Of a DNA stretch of 64,000 nucleotides, positions 37,862-45,996 are shown one piece after another (position 1 is the first letter of the stretch; every line of letters begins with the position of its first letter). The position numbers and the translations under genes are program-made. The DNA is from Sphingosinicella sp. GTDB taxonomy: Bacteria; Pseudomonadota; Alphaproteobacteria; Sphingomonadales; Sphingomonadaceae. The notes under the pieces are model-generated. The model worked only from the letters and a program-made list of their open reading frames with translations. It did no database searches and was not told the origin of the DNA. The stretch spans positions 1 through 64,000 of the forward strand of contig JACDEE010000003.1 of NCBI GenBank assembly GCA_013816585.1, read 5' to 3'.

Positions 37862-39279
37862 CCGGCGAAATTCGCGCGGACCTTATTTGGACTGCGCAGG
37901 CAATAACCTGGGTCGTTCTCGCCTCGGGGTTCGTGCAGAATCTGCTGCAGATCATCCAGCTTTGTATTGCCGCGGCGACGCTGCATCGGCGGCCGCCCGT
38001 GGTCGACCCGATGCTTTTATGGCAGCGCTATAACGAGATCGCGCCGCCCGTCACCTTGATCGCGCCCGCCTTCAACGAAGAGACGACGATCGTCAGCAGC
38101 GTGCGATCGATGCTTTCCCTTCGTTATCCGGACTACGAAATCATTATCGTCAATGACGGGTCGAGCGACGGGACGCTGGCCTTGCTTAAGCGTGAATTCG
38201 GGCTGGTGGCCGACAATCCGTTTCACGAACCCCTGCTTGTCCACCAGCCGATCCGCGCCATTTATCGCTCCACCCTCTGCCCGCGACTGCAAGTGGTCGA
38301 CAAGTTGAACGGAGGCAAAGCGGACGCACAAAACGCAGCGGTCAATCTTTGTTCAACGCCCCTATTTTGTGTCCTTGATGGCGATACCCTGCTGGAGCAA
38401 GATGCTTTGCTGCGCGCAGTCCAGCCCTTCATCGATGATCCCGAACGAATGATCGCCGTCGGAGGATCGCTTCGGATCGCGAATGGCTCGCCAATCCGGG
38501 ATGGCCAGGTCCGCCAGGTCGAAGTTCCCCACAAGCTCCTTCCGCGTATCCAGATCGTAGAATATCTTCGATCCTTCCTTATGGCCCGAGTAGCGTGGAG
38601 CCAGATCAACAGCCTGATGATCATTTCGGGTGCTTTCGGCCTGTTCCGCAAGGATGTGGTGATGGAAGTCGGCGGTTATCTCGCCGGATCGATGGGAGAG
38701 GATCTGGACATCGTGATCCGCCTTCACCGCCACATGCGCGATACCAATCGGGCCTACCGGATCGGTTTCGTACCGGAGCCGATGTGCTGGACAGAGGTCC
38801 CGGAGACTCTGAGCGTCCTCGCGCGCCAACGCGCCCGATGGCAGAACGGGGCTCTGGACTGCTTCTTCCGCTATCGCGGAATGGCACTCAATCCGCGTTA
38901 CGGCCGCGTCGGCATGCTGGGGTTCGGACAGATGATCGTCGTGGATCTCATGGGGCCTCTGGTCGAAGTGCTTGGCTATTTCACCATTCCCTTATTCTGG
39001 GCATTCGGGGTGTTGTCCTACGAATCCTTTGCGGCCTATGTCGCGCTCGTGTTTGGCATCGGGATGTTTGTCAGCATCGCCTCGCTTCTGCTCGCCGAAA
39101 TGCAGCTTCGTCCCTATCCGCGACCTCTGCACTTGCTGGAACTCGGGTCGGCGGCGATCCTCGAAAATTTCGGCTATCGCCAGCTGCACAATTTCTGGCG
39201 CCTGCGCGGCTATTGGCAATATCTGCGTTCCAGCCGGGAATGGGGTGAAATGCCGCGCGTCGGCTTCGCCGAGACGTAA
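37858..39279 (+). CDS. membrane glycosyltransferase, GT2 family
   Basis: 473 residues (GTG start). An N-terminal membrane helix is followed by the GT2 domain: LIAPAFNEETTIVSSVRSML, the first Asp in IIIVNDGSSDGT, KLNGGKADAQNAA, the DxD-like DGDTLLEQDAL, then MGEDLDIVIRLH and the Q/RxxRW acceptor motif as RQRARWQNG. Three or four helices follow (LGFGQMIVVDLMGPLVEVLG, etc.). Processive GT2 enzymes such as PgaC/hyaluronan synthase share this layout. Coupled to the HEAT gene by an ATG/GTG overlap. Confidence 0.87.
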   Translation: MTGEIRADLIWTAQAITWVVLASGFVQNLLQIIQLCIAAATLHRRPPVVDPMLLWQRYNEIAPPVTLIAPAFNEETTIVSSVRSMLSLRYPDYEIIIVNDGSSDGTLALLKREFGLVADNPFHEPLLVHQPIRAIYRSTLCPRLQVVDKLNGGKADAQNAAVNLCSTPLFCVLDGDTLLEQDALLRAVQPFIDDPERMIAVGGSLRIANGSPIRDGQVRQVEVPHKLLPRIQIVEYLRSFLMARVAWSQINSLMIISGAFGLFRKDVVMEVGGYLAGSMGEDLDIVIRLHRHMRDTNRAYRIGFVPEPMCWTEVPETLSVLARQRARWQNGALDCFFRYRGMALNPRYGRVGMLGFGQMIVVDLMGPLVEVLGYFTIPLFWAFGVLSYESFAAYVALVFGIGMFVSIASLLLAEMQLRPYPRPLHLLELGSAAILENFGYRQLHNFWRLRGYWQYLRSSREWGEMPRVGFAET

Positions 39280-39291
39280 CCTTCGATCGGG

Positions 39292-39546
39292 TCAGACTTT
39301 GCGGAGCGAACGCTTCCAGCTGTCGCGAACATCGTTGCGCAAATACTCCTCAATCTCCTCGGGCGATGCCTTCACCCGGGTTCTCGCAAAGCCGAACACT
39401 TTCTCTTTGGTGTCGGGGTCCAGCAATCCATAACGGCCATAATCAGCCGCGTCGGGATTGCGCCGCTTCGACTTCACCAGGCGAAGACCGCGATTGGCCG
39501 CAAGCCGGCGAAGGGCAAGGTCACGATTTTTGGCGTGGACGCTCAT
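39292..39546 (-). CDS. small conserved hypothetical protein
   Basis: 84 residues from ATG 39546. Basic, helical: NRDLALRRLAANRGLRLVKS, then RRNPDAADYGRYGLLDPDTK and a charged C-terminus. The order LALRRLA...RLVKSKRR..DYGRYGL is recurrent in short alphaproteobacterial proteins of unknown function that may bind nucleic acid; that role is a guess from basicity. It lies downstream of, and on the same strand as, the Lrp gene. A longer in-frame start overlaps the Lrp gene and is not used. Confidence 0.6.
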   Translation of the reverse strand: MSVHAKNRDLALRRLAANRGLRLVKSKRRNPDAADYGRYGLLDPDTKEKVFGFARTRVKASPEEIEEYLRNDVRDSWKRSLRKV

Positions 39547-39602
39547 CTCGTCATCGAAACTTACCGGCCTGCTTGCTGTTCCAGCCCATGCTCCCTCAAA
39601 AA

Positions 39603-40040
39603 TTATTGGAGCGGCGGTGGGCGCCTCCTGATCGGCTGCATCTTGACGATCGAGCTGCTGGTGTCGGCATGGTCCGAAATGCTCTCGAGAATTTCGTCCA
39701 ATTGCTCCATCGATCGCAGGAACAACCTGGCGACATAGCAATCATCTCCCGTCACCTTGTCGCATTCGCCGAATTCGGGAATTTCCTCGATCATCTTGCG
39801 CACGATATGCTGTTTGCCCGGCATGGGACGGACCCGGACGATTGCCTGCAACTTATATCCCAGAGCCGCGGGATCGATGTCGACGGTAAAGGACCGGACC
39901 ACGCCTCGTTCGACCAGCCGGCGCAGACGGTCCGAAACGCTGGGCGACGAAAGCCCCACCTGCGCAGCCAGATCCTTGAGCGAAATGCGCGAATCCTCCA
40001 GCAAGATTTCGAGGATGCGAACATCCATTTCGCTCAACAT
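39603..40040 (-). CDS. Lrp/AsnC family transcriptional regulator
   Basis: 145 residues. HTH (RISLKDLAAQVGLSSPSVSD) followed by an AsnC-type effector domain (IVRVRPMPGKQHIVRKMIEE...CDKVTGDDCYVARLF). It is divergent from the EamA transporter gene across 133 bases, the standard arrangement for control of an amino-acid exporter. The shared intergenic region is the most likely binding site. Confidence 0.88.
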   Translation of the reverse strand: MLSEMDVRILEILLEDSRISLKDLAAQVGLSSPSVSDRLRRLVERGVVRSFTVDIDPAALGYKLQAIVRVRPMPGKQHIVRKMIEEIPEFGECDKVTGDDCYVARLFLRSMEQLDEILESISDHADTSSSIVKMQPIRRRPPPLQ

Positions 40041-40173
40041 TTCATTTTCCTCGTTCGATCACGGCAATCACTTTAGAAGATAAGCTATACTCCGGCCAGA
40101 GCCTTTTCTAAACCATGGATTGCTGACCCCGCATCGCGGATAATGAGTCTGGGACGATCAAAAGGGGACGGCT

Positions 40174-41061
40174 ATGAACGACAAGATGCGCGGAACCGCC
40201 GAGATGACGGCCGCGATGACTATTTCCGGAACGATTGGGTGGTTCGTGATCCAATCGGGTCAACCGGTTCTGGATGTTGTGTTCTGGCGCTGCTTGTTCG
40301 GTGCCGCGGCGTTGCTGATCGTCTGCCTCGCCATGGGCCTGCTGCGGGGCATTGCCAGGCCCGCAATCTTGCTGGTCGCGGCGCTCGGCGGCATTGCCAT
40401 CGTGCTCAACTGGGTATTGCTGTTCAGTGCCTTTTCGCATGCGTCGATATCGATCGCCACGGCCATCTACAGCACGCAGCCGTTCATGCTGGTCGCGCTG
40501 GGCGCGCTTTTCCTGGGCGAACGGCTGAGCGCGACCAAACTTGCCTGGCTCGCTCTGGCCTTTGCCGGCATGGTGTTGATCGTTCAGGTAAAGCCGGAGG
40601 CCGCTTATCTCGGGCAGGATTATCTGTCAGGGATACTGCTCGCCTTGGGGGCGGCTTTTTTATACGCGGTGGCCGCCCTTCTCACCAAGAAACTGACCGG
40701 CACGCCGCCCCATCTGATCGCCCTCGTACAGGTCTGCGTCGGGGTAATCATGCTGGCGCCCTTCGCAAATCTTTCCGATCTTCCATCGGGCGCCCGCACC
40801 TGGGCCCTATTGGCAATTGTCGGCGTCGTCCACACCGGCCTTATGTTCACCCTGCTTTACGGAGCGATTCAAAAGCTCCCTACGGCGCTTACCGGATCGC
40901 TTTCCTTCATCTACCCTGTCGTCGCGATCCTGGTCGATTTCTTCGCCTTCGATGTCCGCCTGCACGTCTCGCAATTCGTCGGTGCTGCCATCATCCTCAT
41001 AGCGGCTGCGGGAATGAACCTCGGCTGGTCATTTACCCGGCGGAGGCCGGAACCAGCGTGA
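40174..41061 (+). CDS. EamA/DMT family transporter
   Basis: 295 residues with ten membrane helices in two EamA repeats: the first contains LAMGLLRGIARPAILLVAAL and ALFLGERLSATKLAWLALA, the second TAL TGSLSFIYPVVAIL-type segments near the end. It is drug/metabolite transporter superfamily, probably exporting amino acids or related compounds. The neighbouring Lrp-type regulator supports an amino-acid role. Confidence 0.87.
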   Translation: MNDKMRGTAEMTAAMTISGTIGWFVIQSGQPVLDVVFWRCLFGAAALLIVCLAMGLLRGIARPAILLVAALGGIAIVLNWVLLFSAFSHASISIATAIYSTQPFMLVALGALFLGERLSATKLAWLALAFAGMVLIVQVKPEAAYLGQDYLSGILLALGAAFLYAVAALLTKKLTGTPPHLIALVQVCVGVIMLAPFANLSDLPSGARTWALLAIVGVVHTGLMFTLLYGAIQKLPTALTGSLSFIYPVVAILVDFFAFDVRLHVSQFVGAAIILIAAAGMNLGWSFTRRRPEPA

Positions 41062-41168
41062 AAGACCAGGATAGTATTTCGGTATCGGGCGAATGAGGAT
41101 ATGGCCGGCGCCAATCGCTAGGGCGTGTTTGCGCCAAGTTCCGCATCCGCACATGATCGAAAGAAGAT

Positions 41169-41942
41169 ATGACCGATTCCGCCCAGAAGATCGTCCTCGT
41201 TACCGGCGCCAGCGCCGGCTTCGGCGCCGCCATCGCCCGTAGCTTCGTGATCGCCGGTGCTCGGGTGGTCGCTACCGCCCGCCGCGCCGACAAATTGGCG
41301 GAGCTGGCGAAAGAGCTTGGCGAGGACAGGCTCTTCCCGCTCTTCCTCGACGTGACCGATCGCGCGGCGATCGAACATGCGGTGGCGAGCCTGCCGGAGG
41401 AATTCCGGGCGATCGACTGCCTCGTCAACAATGCGGGCCTGGCATTGGGCATGGGCCCGGCACAGGAAGCTGACCTGGACGATTGGGAGCGAGTGATCGA
41501 CACCAATTGCAACGGCCTCGTCTATGTGACGAGGGCATTGCTGCCCGGGATGGTGGAGCGCGGACGCGGGCATGTGGTCAATATCGGTTCGGTCGCCGCC
41601 ACCTATCCCTATCCGGGCGGCAACGTTTACGCCGCCACCAAGGCCTTCGTGCATCAATTCAGCCTCAACCTTCGAAGCGATCTTCATGGCACCGGAGTCC
41701 GGGTCACCTGCATCGAGCCCGGCATCTGCGGTGGTACCGAATTTTCCATGGTCCGGTTCAAGGGCGACACCGAAAAGGCGGACGCGGTTTATGCCGGCAT
41801 GGAGCCTCTTACGGCGCAGGATGTTGCGGATAGCGTCCTGTGGGCGACCTCCCTCCCCGCCCACGTCAACATCAACATGATCGAAATGATGCCGGTCGCA
41901 CAGAGCTCTGCGCCGTTCCAGGTGCATCGCGCACAGGCATGA
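41169..41942 (+). CDS. SDR family oxidoreductase (YdfG-like)
   Basis: 257 residues, classical short-chain dehydrogenase. TGASAGFGAAIARSF binds NADP; NNAGLALG is the central motif; the catalytic Ser is in NIGSVAATYPY and Tyr-x3-Lys in NVYAATKAF. The C-terminus resembles NADP-dependent 3-hydroxy acid dehydrogenase YdfG, which oxidises serine and related hydroxy acids. The true substrate is unknown. Transcribed with the same orientation as the transporter upstream, 107 bases away. Confidence 0.88.
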   Translation: MTDSAQKIVLVTGASAGFGAAIARSFVIAGARVVATARRADKLAELAKELGEDRLFPLFLDVTDRAAIEHAVASLPEEFRAIDCLVNNAGLALGMGPAQEADLDDWERVIDTNCNGLVYVTRALLPGMVERGRGHVVNIGSVAATYPYPGGNVYAATKAFVHQFSLNLRSDLHGTGVRVTCIEPGICGGTEFSMVRFKGDTEKADAVYAGMEPLTAQDVADSVLWATSLPAHVNINMIEMMPVAQSSAPFQVHRAQA

Positions 41943-41975
41943 CGATCAAGTGTTTCACCCCGCCTCCGGTGTTGG

Positions 41976-42443
41976 GTGACTAATTCACCCGAACCTTCCG
42001 TCCGCCCGGGTCCTGCATGGGGGGCTCTCGGATGGTCGGTCTTGTTTGGAATCGTGCATATCTATTGGGCGTTAGGCGGGACCCTGGGTTTGCCGACTGG
42101 TTTTGTCATGCACGACAACATCCCCATCTTCATGGCGGACCTCGTTGCGATCCCACTTTGCGGCGTTGCCGCTCTGCTCGCAATAGCGCTCTCCCGGGCT
42201 CCGCCAAGCGGACGCCGCCCATGGCTGGTATTGGCTGCGGGAGTCGCCGCTTCAATTCTGTTCTTCGCCCATTCGGTGCCGCCGCTGACGATGGCAGTTA
42301 TTGATGCCGCCAAGGTAGGTTCGATCCTAGCTACCGAGAAAGACAGATTGAGCCTTCTGGTTTACGAGCCATTTTGGCTGCTCGGCGGCATCCTTTTCGG
42401 GGCTGCTGCCTATCGCTTCCGATCGGCCATTATCGCCTCATAA
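41976..42443 (+). CDS. DUF3995-type membrane protein
   Basis: 155 residues from GTG 41976, with four hydrophobic segments: WSVLFGIVHIYWALGGTLGL, FMADLVAIPLCGVAALLAIA, PWLVLAAGVAASILFFAHS and EPFWLLGGILFGAAAYRF. This matches the DUF3995 layout. Function unknown. Its last 34 bases overlap the convergent TetR gene. Confidence 0.7.
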   Translation: MTNSPEPSVRPGPAWGALGWSVLFGIVHIYWALGGTLGLPTGFVMHDNIPIFMADLVAIPLCGVAALLAIALSRAPPSGRRPWLVLAAGVAASILFFAHSVPPLTMAVIDAAKVGSILATEKDRLSLLVYEPFWLLGGILFGAAAYRFRSAIIAS

Positions 42444-43006
42444 GCCCTGGTGATCAGGCCTTCGGCTCCCTTGGGAGGCAGCTTGCCCATGGCGACGTTC
42501 CTGCGCACGGCCGCGAAAGGAATATCCAGCACGGCAAAGACCACCAGCTGGCGGTTGGCTTCGTTTTCCTTATCCATCAGGCGGCGGGTGATTTCGGACA
42601 GTAATTCCCGGACTTGTTCCCCAAGTCTCCTGGCCTCCTTGGCCATTTCGGGGGGCCAGGAATCGCTCAGGAAATCCTCGCGCCGGTGCAACAGCATAAT
42701 CCGCGCCCCTTCGAAATCCTGGCGCACTGCTCTCGGCAAGGACAAGGCCCCGTTCAGGCCCGCTTGATAGGGATCGGGATGGGCCAACCCTTCAGCGAAC
42801 CTGCCCTGGAAAAAGGCCGCCTTGGCCAGCCAAAGCCTTCCCAGCAATTCGTCCCGGGTGCGGAAACGATGATAGATGGAGCCGCTAGGCGCACCGATCG
42901 CGCCACCGATCGCGCCGATCGTGGCGGCGGCCGGCCCGCGATCCGCCACGATCGATGCGGCGGCGCGCAGAATGACGCTTTCATCATATTTGACGGGCCG
43001 CGGCAT
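42410..43006 (-). CDS. TetR family transcriptional regulator
   Basis: 198 residues from MPRPVKYDES. The HTH is ATIGAIGGAIGAPSGSIYHR; a helical ligand-binding domain follows. The regulated gene is not obvious: upstream is only a decayed MAPEG fragment, and downstream is the convergent DUF3995 gene. A longer frame reaches upstream into that remnant and is rejected, since residues before MPRP belong to another protein family. Confidence 0.85.
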   Translation of the reverse strand: MPRPVKYDESVILRAAASIVADRGPAAATIGAIGGAIGAPSGSIYHRFRTRDELLGRLWLAKAAFFQGRFAEGLAHPDPYQAGLNGALSLPRAVRQDFEGARIMLLHRREDFLSDSWPPEMAKEARRLGEQVRELLSEITRRLMDKENEANRQLVVFAVLDIPFAAVRRNVAMGKLPPKGAEGLITRAYEAIMADRKR

Positions 43007-43065
43007 CCGCTTTGAATAACAGCGACTGAAGCGCGCGCAAGGCAATCGCCGCGGCCAAGGTTGCT

Positions 43066-43213
43066 TCAGGCGGGAAGAAGGAAAATCGTCGTGGAAATAA
43101 TCACGCTCAACGCCCAGGCGAACACGTCCAAGATCAGCCAGATAGACGGCGCTATAAAGCAGCCTGGTTGCGACCCAGGCAAGCGCAGCCGCATCCACCA
43201 TCCAGGCCTCGAC
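43066..43213 (-). pseudogene. MAPEG family gene remnant (C-terminal, frameshifted)
   Basis: On the minus strand, one frame encodes VDAAALAWVATRLLYSAVYL followed by ADLGRVR; a second frame then continues WALSVIISTTIFLLPA with a TGA at 43066-43068. Together these resemble the last 45 or so residues of MAPEG membrane proteins (...ALAYVALR..Y...YLADLGxLRSLxW...IFLLP), with about 8 bases lost at the join near 43115. The N-terminal two thirds are absent. It is therefore a relic rather than a functional gene. Confidence 0.5.
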
Positions 43214-43311
43214 TTTTCTCCCGCCACCACCGCCGGGGTTCGAGCGCACGACGGTTCGACTTGAGTCATGAAATAGAGGCTGCTATCTAATTCGTGAAGA
43301 GGAGATGTGAG

Positions 43312-43761
43312 ATGGACTCTGATTGCGAGCGCAATATCGAAATCGTCCGGGAGCTGTTCGAACTGGTCGAAGGCCGCGGGCCCGGCGCGACGTTCGAAGA
43401 AAAATGGGCGGCCTATGAATCAAAATACGGCCCGGACGTCACCATCCACGAAGCGCCAGGTCTCCCTTATGGCGGCGAATATCTAGGCCCGGATGCGGTC
43501 GCGCGTCATTCGCAAGCCTATAGGAGCGCCTGGGACGCCCTTCAGGCGGGCCATCCGATGGAGCCCCGCTTCATGGCGGCGGGCGACCAGGTGCTGGTTT
43601 CCTGGCGTCAGCGGGGTTGCGCGCCCGACGGAAAGACGTTCGATATGCCGGCTGTCAGCGTATACCGACTGCGCGACGGGCGCATCGCAGAATCGCGTAT
43701 GTTTCAATTCGACGTTGGAGCGACTGGCGACTTCCTGCGCCACGCGAACGCGGCGAGCTGA
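43312..43761 (+). CDS. NTF2/SnoaL-like protein
   Basis: 149 residues from MDSDCERNIE, with GAGGAG eight bases upstream. The fold is that of SnoaL-like polyketide cyclase or ketosteroid isomerase-like proteins: an N-terminal helix (IEIVRELFELVEGRG), a central DVTIHEAPGLPYGGEYLG and beta strands (QVLVSWRQRG, YRLRDGRIAESRMFQFD). Catalytic details cannot be inferred. Single gene between the MAPEG remnant and a VOC gene of the other strand. Confidence 0.75.
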   Translation: MDSDCERNIEIVRELFELVEGRGPGATFEEKWAAYESKYGPDVTIHEAPGLPYGGEYLGPDAVARHSQAYRSAWDALQAGHPMEPRFMAAGDQVLVSWRQRGCAPDGKTFDMPAVSVYRLRDGRIAESRMFQFDVGATGDFLRHANAAS

Positions 43762-43846
43762 CGGTCCGCGCCGGGTATCGGTCAGCCCTGATCGCCCGCA
43801 TTAATGGTCGATAGGCGGAATGACGCCTCCAGGCCCGCTGGCCTCG

Positions 43847-44251
43847 TCACAGGATCTGATTGAATTCGAGCACGTTTCGATCCGGATCACGAATGAACAG
43901 CACCCGCCGCCGACCGTTGCCGAAAACGCTAGGGCCCTCTGTAATCTCAATATCCTCCGCCTCTAGCCACGAAATAAGCGCGTCCAGATCGTCGATGATG
44001 AAGGCGGTATGGGTGTAACCGGGCCATTTGAAAGGCGCATCCATCAGGATATTACCCGCCCCACGGGGCAATTCGCCATTATAGATGAGGTGGATCCTAA
44101 GACCCGCCGCATTCACCAGTCCCCGGGCCTTCGATTTGGGGGATTCCTCCGTGGGGTCGGCGCGAAAGCCGAGCTTTTCGTAAAAGCTCTGCGCGGTCGC
44201 GAGGTCGGTCACCCGAAGCCCGACATGGTCGAATTGCGTGAGATTGAACAT
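43847..44251 (-). CDS. VOC/glyoxalase family protein
   Basis: 134 residues: two beta-alpha-beta-beta-beta modules (FDHVGLRVTDLATAQSFYEK and HTAFIIDDLDALISWLEAED), with the metal ligands His in the first strand and Glu in the last (DPDRNVLEFNQIL). Such proteins act as glyoxalases, dioxygenases or fosfomycin-like resistance enzymes; nothing here selects one. It starts 9 bases after the M15-type gene stop. Confidence 0.82.
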   Translation of the reverse strand: MFNLTQFDHVGLRVTDLATAQSFYEKLGFRADPTEESPKSKARGLVNAAGLRIHLIYNGELPRGAGNILMDAPFKWPGYTHTAFIIDDLDALISWLEAEDIEITEGPSVFGNGRRRVLFIRDPDRNVLEFNQIL

Positions 44252-44259
44252 GACTGTCC

Positions 44260-44913
44260 TCAGGCCAGTGAAGCAAATGGTATGATGCCGGCATATTCGG
44301 CGCCGTGATCGCCTTCGAAGCCGGGCTCGCCTTGTTTGGTGATCAACTCGCGTTTCGGCGGATCGAGCGACCAGATCGCCTTTTCGGATGGGCCCTCATA
44401 CCAACGGATGTTGAAGGCGCATAAATGGCGAAAGAAGAATATCTCCGCATAAGCAGGGACGTGATCGCGTATCCACCAGGCCAGAGGCCCGCAATCGCCG
44501 GTCCGTTCGTAATGTTCGAGATAGCCGGGAAGAAAGATCGTGGCGGTCGCCCCAAGATGCCCCTCACTGTCGCGCCGGTCCCAGATGTGACGCGCGGCGT
44601 TCAGATCGTTGTCGGTGCACCAGCAGGCATGGTCCCCGGCCACATATTGTTCGTTGCAGAAACCGTTGAGCCGGGCCGATCGATAGGCGCTCCGGATGCC
44701 GACATGGCCAAAGGCTTTTCGCATCGGTTCCAGCACGTTCCGGCAAAGTTCGCCCCCTACGTGGACCGCAAGTTCAGCATCCTCCGGGATATTGGGGATG
44801 CCATGGAAATTGCCGACCTCGGAATGGAGCATTTCGCGCATGAAGAAATTTTCCGAAAGGCGCCGGCGGCCAAGATCGGTAAGTTCGGCGACGCTGCTGA
44901 TCGATCCTGACAT
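44260..44913 (-). CDS. peptidase M15-like protein
   Basis: 217 residues. The N-terminal part (LSENFFMREMLHSEVGNFHG and LCRNVLEPMRKAF) and GIRSAYRSARLNGF match the peptidase M15_3 (D-Ala-D-Ala carboxypeptidase-like) family; DNDLNAARHIWD probably contains the central metal region, and WWIRDHVPAYAEIFFF lies near the C-terminus. The usual HxxGxAxD zinc signature is not clear, so activity is uncertain. It is divergent from the LysR gene across a region with strong operator-like repeats. Confidence 0.6.
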   Translation of the reverse strand: MSGSISSVAELTDLGRRRLSENFFMREMLHSEVGNFHGIPNIPEDAELAVHVGGELCRNVLEPMRKAFGHVGIRSAYRSARLNGFCNEQYVAGDHACWCTDNDLNAARHIWDRRDSEGHLGATATIFLPGYLEHYERTGDCGPLAWWIRDHVPAYAEIFFFRHLCAFNIRWYEGPSEKAIWSLDPPKRELITKQGEPGFEGDHGAEYAGIIPFASLA

Positions 44914-44924
44914 CTGCCCTCCTC

Positions 44925-44964
44925 AAATAGGCTGTTTTACGCGGGCCCCGGAAATAGGCTGTTT
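44925..44964. promoter_or_regulatory. 13-base direct repeat upstream of the M15 gene
   Basis: AAATAGGCTGTTT occurs twice, at 44925-44937 and 44952-44964, 27 bases apart centre to centre, between the M15-like start and the LysR start. The period is not a helical turn multiple, but two identical copies in 40 bases are suggestive of an operator. Confidence 0.5.
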
Positions 44965-44999
44965 GGCGAACTGAACGATCCCCTTTATCTGCACCAGAA

Positions 45000-45018
45000 C
45001 ATTCCATAATATGGAATG
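45000..45018. promoter_or_regulatory. perfect 19-base palindrome at the LysR start
   Basis: CATTCCATA and TATGGAATG flank one central A. The sequence covers the ATG at 45016 of the LysR gene and contains a T-N11-A core as LysR-type regulators bind. It probably mediates autoregulation. Confidence 0.6.
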
Positions 45019-45924
45019 ATGGATCGCCTCACCGAGCTCCACGTCCTGATCACGATCGCGGAAACGGGGAGCCTTGCGGGCGCGGCCCGCCGGCTGCGGC
45101 GATCTCCGCCTTCGGTCACCCGCATCCTGGCCGATCTGGAGGAACGCCTGGGCGTCCGGCTGATCGAACGAAGCTCGCGCCGCTGTGCGCCCACCGAGGC
45201 GGGCCGGCAGTTAGTCGAACAGGCCCGGCATTTGATCGGCAGCTATGAAGACGCCACCAGCGAGGCATCGGGCGAAGCCACCGCCCCGCGCGGGTCGATC
45301 AAGCTCACCGCGCCTTTGGTGTTCGGGCGGGAGCATGTGGCTCCCCTCCTCCTGACCTTCCTCGACGCCCAGCCGGCGATCAATGTCGAGTTGCTGCTGT
45401 CGGACCGGGTGAACGACCTTCAGGAAGAGAATATCGACCTTGGCGTACGGATCGGCCGGATCGCCGATACCTCCCTGATCGCGCGGCGGATCGGGACGGT
45501 GCGCCGCGTCGTCGTCGCCAGCCCGAATTATTTGAAGGCCCATGGCGAACCCGCCGCTCCGGCAGATGTGAGCGGGCATCACATCGTTCAGCATTCGGAC
45601 CTTGGCCCCGGTACGCCGTGGGAGTTTGGCGGGGAGCGCGCCCGCAATATTCCCGTCACTCCCCGCCTTACCGTCAATCAGGCGGATGTCGCGGTCGCGG
45701 CGGCCCTTGCCGGCCGTGGCCTGGTGAAGGCGCTGTCCTACCAGGTCGCGAGGCACGTTGCCGAAGGCCGCCTTGTTCGCGTGCTGCGCGATTTCGAAAC
45801 CGGGCCGATGCCGGTGCATATCGTCTGGCCGGAGTCGCGCAGGCCGCTCCAGCGCGTTCGGCTGCTGATCGATCATTTGGTGGCGGGCCTTCAGCCGTTG
45901 GACGTCCTTCAGGAAGTTAGCTGA
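45016..45924 (+). CDS. LysR family transcriptional regulator
   Basis: 302 residues. The winged HTH covers the first 60 (AETGSLAGAARRLRRSPPSV TRILADLE), and an LTTR effector domain follows (SIKLTAPLVFGREHVAPLLL...). Two ATGs are adjacent (45016, 45019). A perfect palindrome overlaps the start. It probably controls the divergent M15/VOC unit, but the inducer is unknown. Confidence 0.87.
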   Translation: MMDRLTELHVLITIAETGSLAGAARRLRRSPPSVTRILADLEERLGVRLIERSSRRCAPTEAGRQLVEQARHLIGSYEDATSEASGEATAPRGSIKLTAPLVFGREHVAPLLLTFLDAQPAINVELLLSDRVNDLQEENIDLGVRIGRIADTSLIARRIGTVRRVVVASPNYLKAHGEPAAPADVSGHHIVQHSDLGPGTPWEFGGERARNIPVTPRLTVNQADVAVAAALAGRGLVKALSYQVARHVAEGRLVRVLRDFETGPMPVHIVWPESRRPLQRVRLLIDHLVAGLQPLDVLQEVS

Positions 45925-45996
45925 AGGCCTCGCTTGGCCGTCGCCATCGCGCCTCTCCTTTGCTAGCCTCGCTTTGACTTGAGTGCAGGAGCCAGA

